A stretch of DNA of 6,243 bases from Clostridiaceae bacterium (GTDB lineage: Bacteria; Bacillota; Clostridia; Saccharofermentanales; Fastidiosipilaceae): positions 1 to 6,243 of the forward strand of contig JAAYZH010000356.1 in the NCBI GenBank assembly GCA_012514965.1, given 5' to 3'. How positions within the stretch are numbered: the stretch's first letter is position 1; each line of letters begins with the position of its first letter. Both the position numbers and the translations under genes were made by a program. The notes under the pieces were generated by a model, which did no database searches, was not told where the DNA came from, and was given only the letters and a program-made list of their open reading frames with translations. Shown here piece by piece: positions 6,192 through 6,243 of the stretch.

Positions 6192-6219
6192 CAACTTTGA
6201 GGGTGGAAGTGGCAACTTT
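6192..6219. repeat. Repeated CAACTTT boxes
   Basis: CAACTTT occurs at 6192-6198 and 6213-6219, 21 bp apart, and again at 6027-6033 where it leads into copy 1 of the hairpin repeat. Their contexts are similar (GACAACTTTGAGGGTGG, GGCAACTTTCGCTGG, GTCAACTTTGTCCACG). About 20 bp periodic boxes of this kind can occur at ends of IS21-type elements. No transposase is inside the window to confirm it. Confidence 0.4.
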
Positions 6220-6243
6220 CGCTGGTATTCGTGCGGTGGAGAC

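Larger units (their letters stand above)
5898..6243. other. Gene-free 3' end of the window
   Basis: No credible gene is seen in these 346 bases on either strand. No intrinsic terminator was recognised directly after the phosphoesterase gene. Bases 5898-6026 show no structure beyond one GGCCAAA motif (5984-5990). Bases 6027-6219 hold tandem hairpin repeats and repeated CAACTTT boxes, described separately. A minus-strand open frame across 5970-6215 merely translates these repeats. Confidence 0.7.

Noticed and set aside
5970..6215. 81-codon minus-strand open frame at the window end
   Set aside because: It spans the tandem repeats, whose offset is not a multiple of three, so the two copies are read in different frames; no family resemblance.

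Overview
The window is a 6.2 kb stretch of bacterial chromosome with every recognisable gene on the + strand. The organism looks like a Firmicute (Bacillota), probably a Clostridia-type anaerobe of moderate-to-high GC. The grounds are very G-rich ribosome binding sites, intrinsic terminators, a lipoprotein with a Ser/Thr-rich linker, an ECF-type vitamin transporter S subunit and a PfoR-like PTS IIC protein. This is inferred from style and gene content, not from a species match.

Layout: (1) Bases 1-764 hold the 3' part of an SPFH/Band 7 membrane-scaffold gene. It is followed 16 nt later by a 62-residue Arc-type ribbon-helix-helix protein and then a likely intrinsic terminator. (2) Bases 1025-1249 are non-coding. 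They hold inverted repeats that could fold into a structured leader for the next gene, a 447-residue lipoprotein of the soluble PQQ-type sugar dehydrogenase family. This gene ends in a clear terminator. (3) The terminator's T-run is also the -35 element of a good promoter candidate for an ECF transporter S subunit. (4) An extended -10 promoter candidate precedes a family I inorganic pyrophosphatase, which is followed 22 nt later by a PTS_EIIC_2 (PfoR-like) membrane protein with an unusual Pro/Lys-rich N-terminal tail. A YfcE-type metallophosphoesterase follows 55 nt later with no visible terminator between them. The last three may form one transcript. (5) The final 346 bases are non-coding and carry a tandem repeat of about 57 bp, each copy containing a hairpin, plus short repeated boxes. 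This may be the edge of a mobile element lying outside the window.

The genes do not form one obvious pathway. They look like a housekeeping/accessory mosaic of membrane scaffold, extracytoplasmic lipoprotein, vitamin uptake, pyrophosphate removal, a sugar-permease-like regulator and a phosphodiesterase. The signals most worth a second look are a strongly over-represented heptamer (GGCCAAA/TTTGGCC, 16 copies by hand count), the terminal hairpin repeats, a possible structured leader at 1103-1197, and a G6-7 Shine-Dalgarno variant found only before the three envelope-protein genes.
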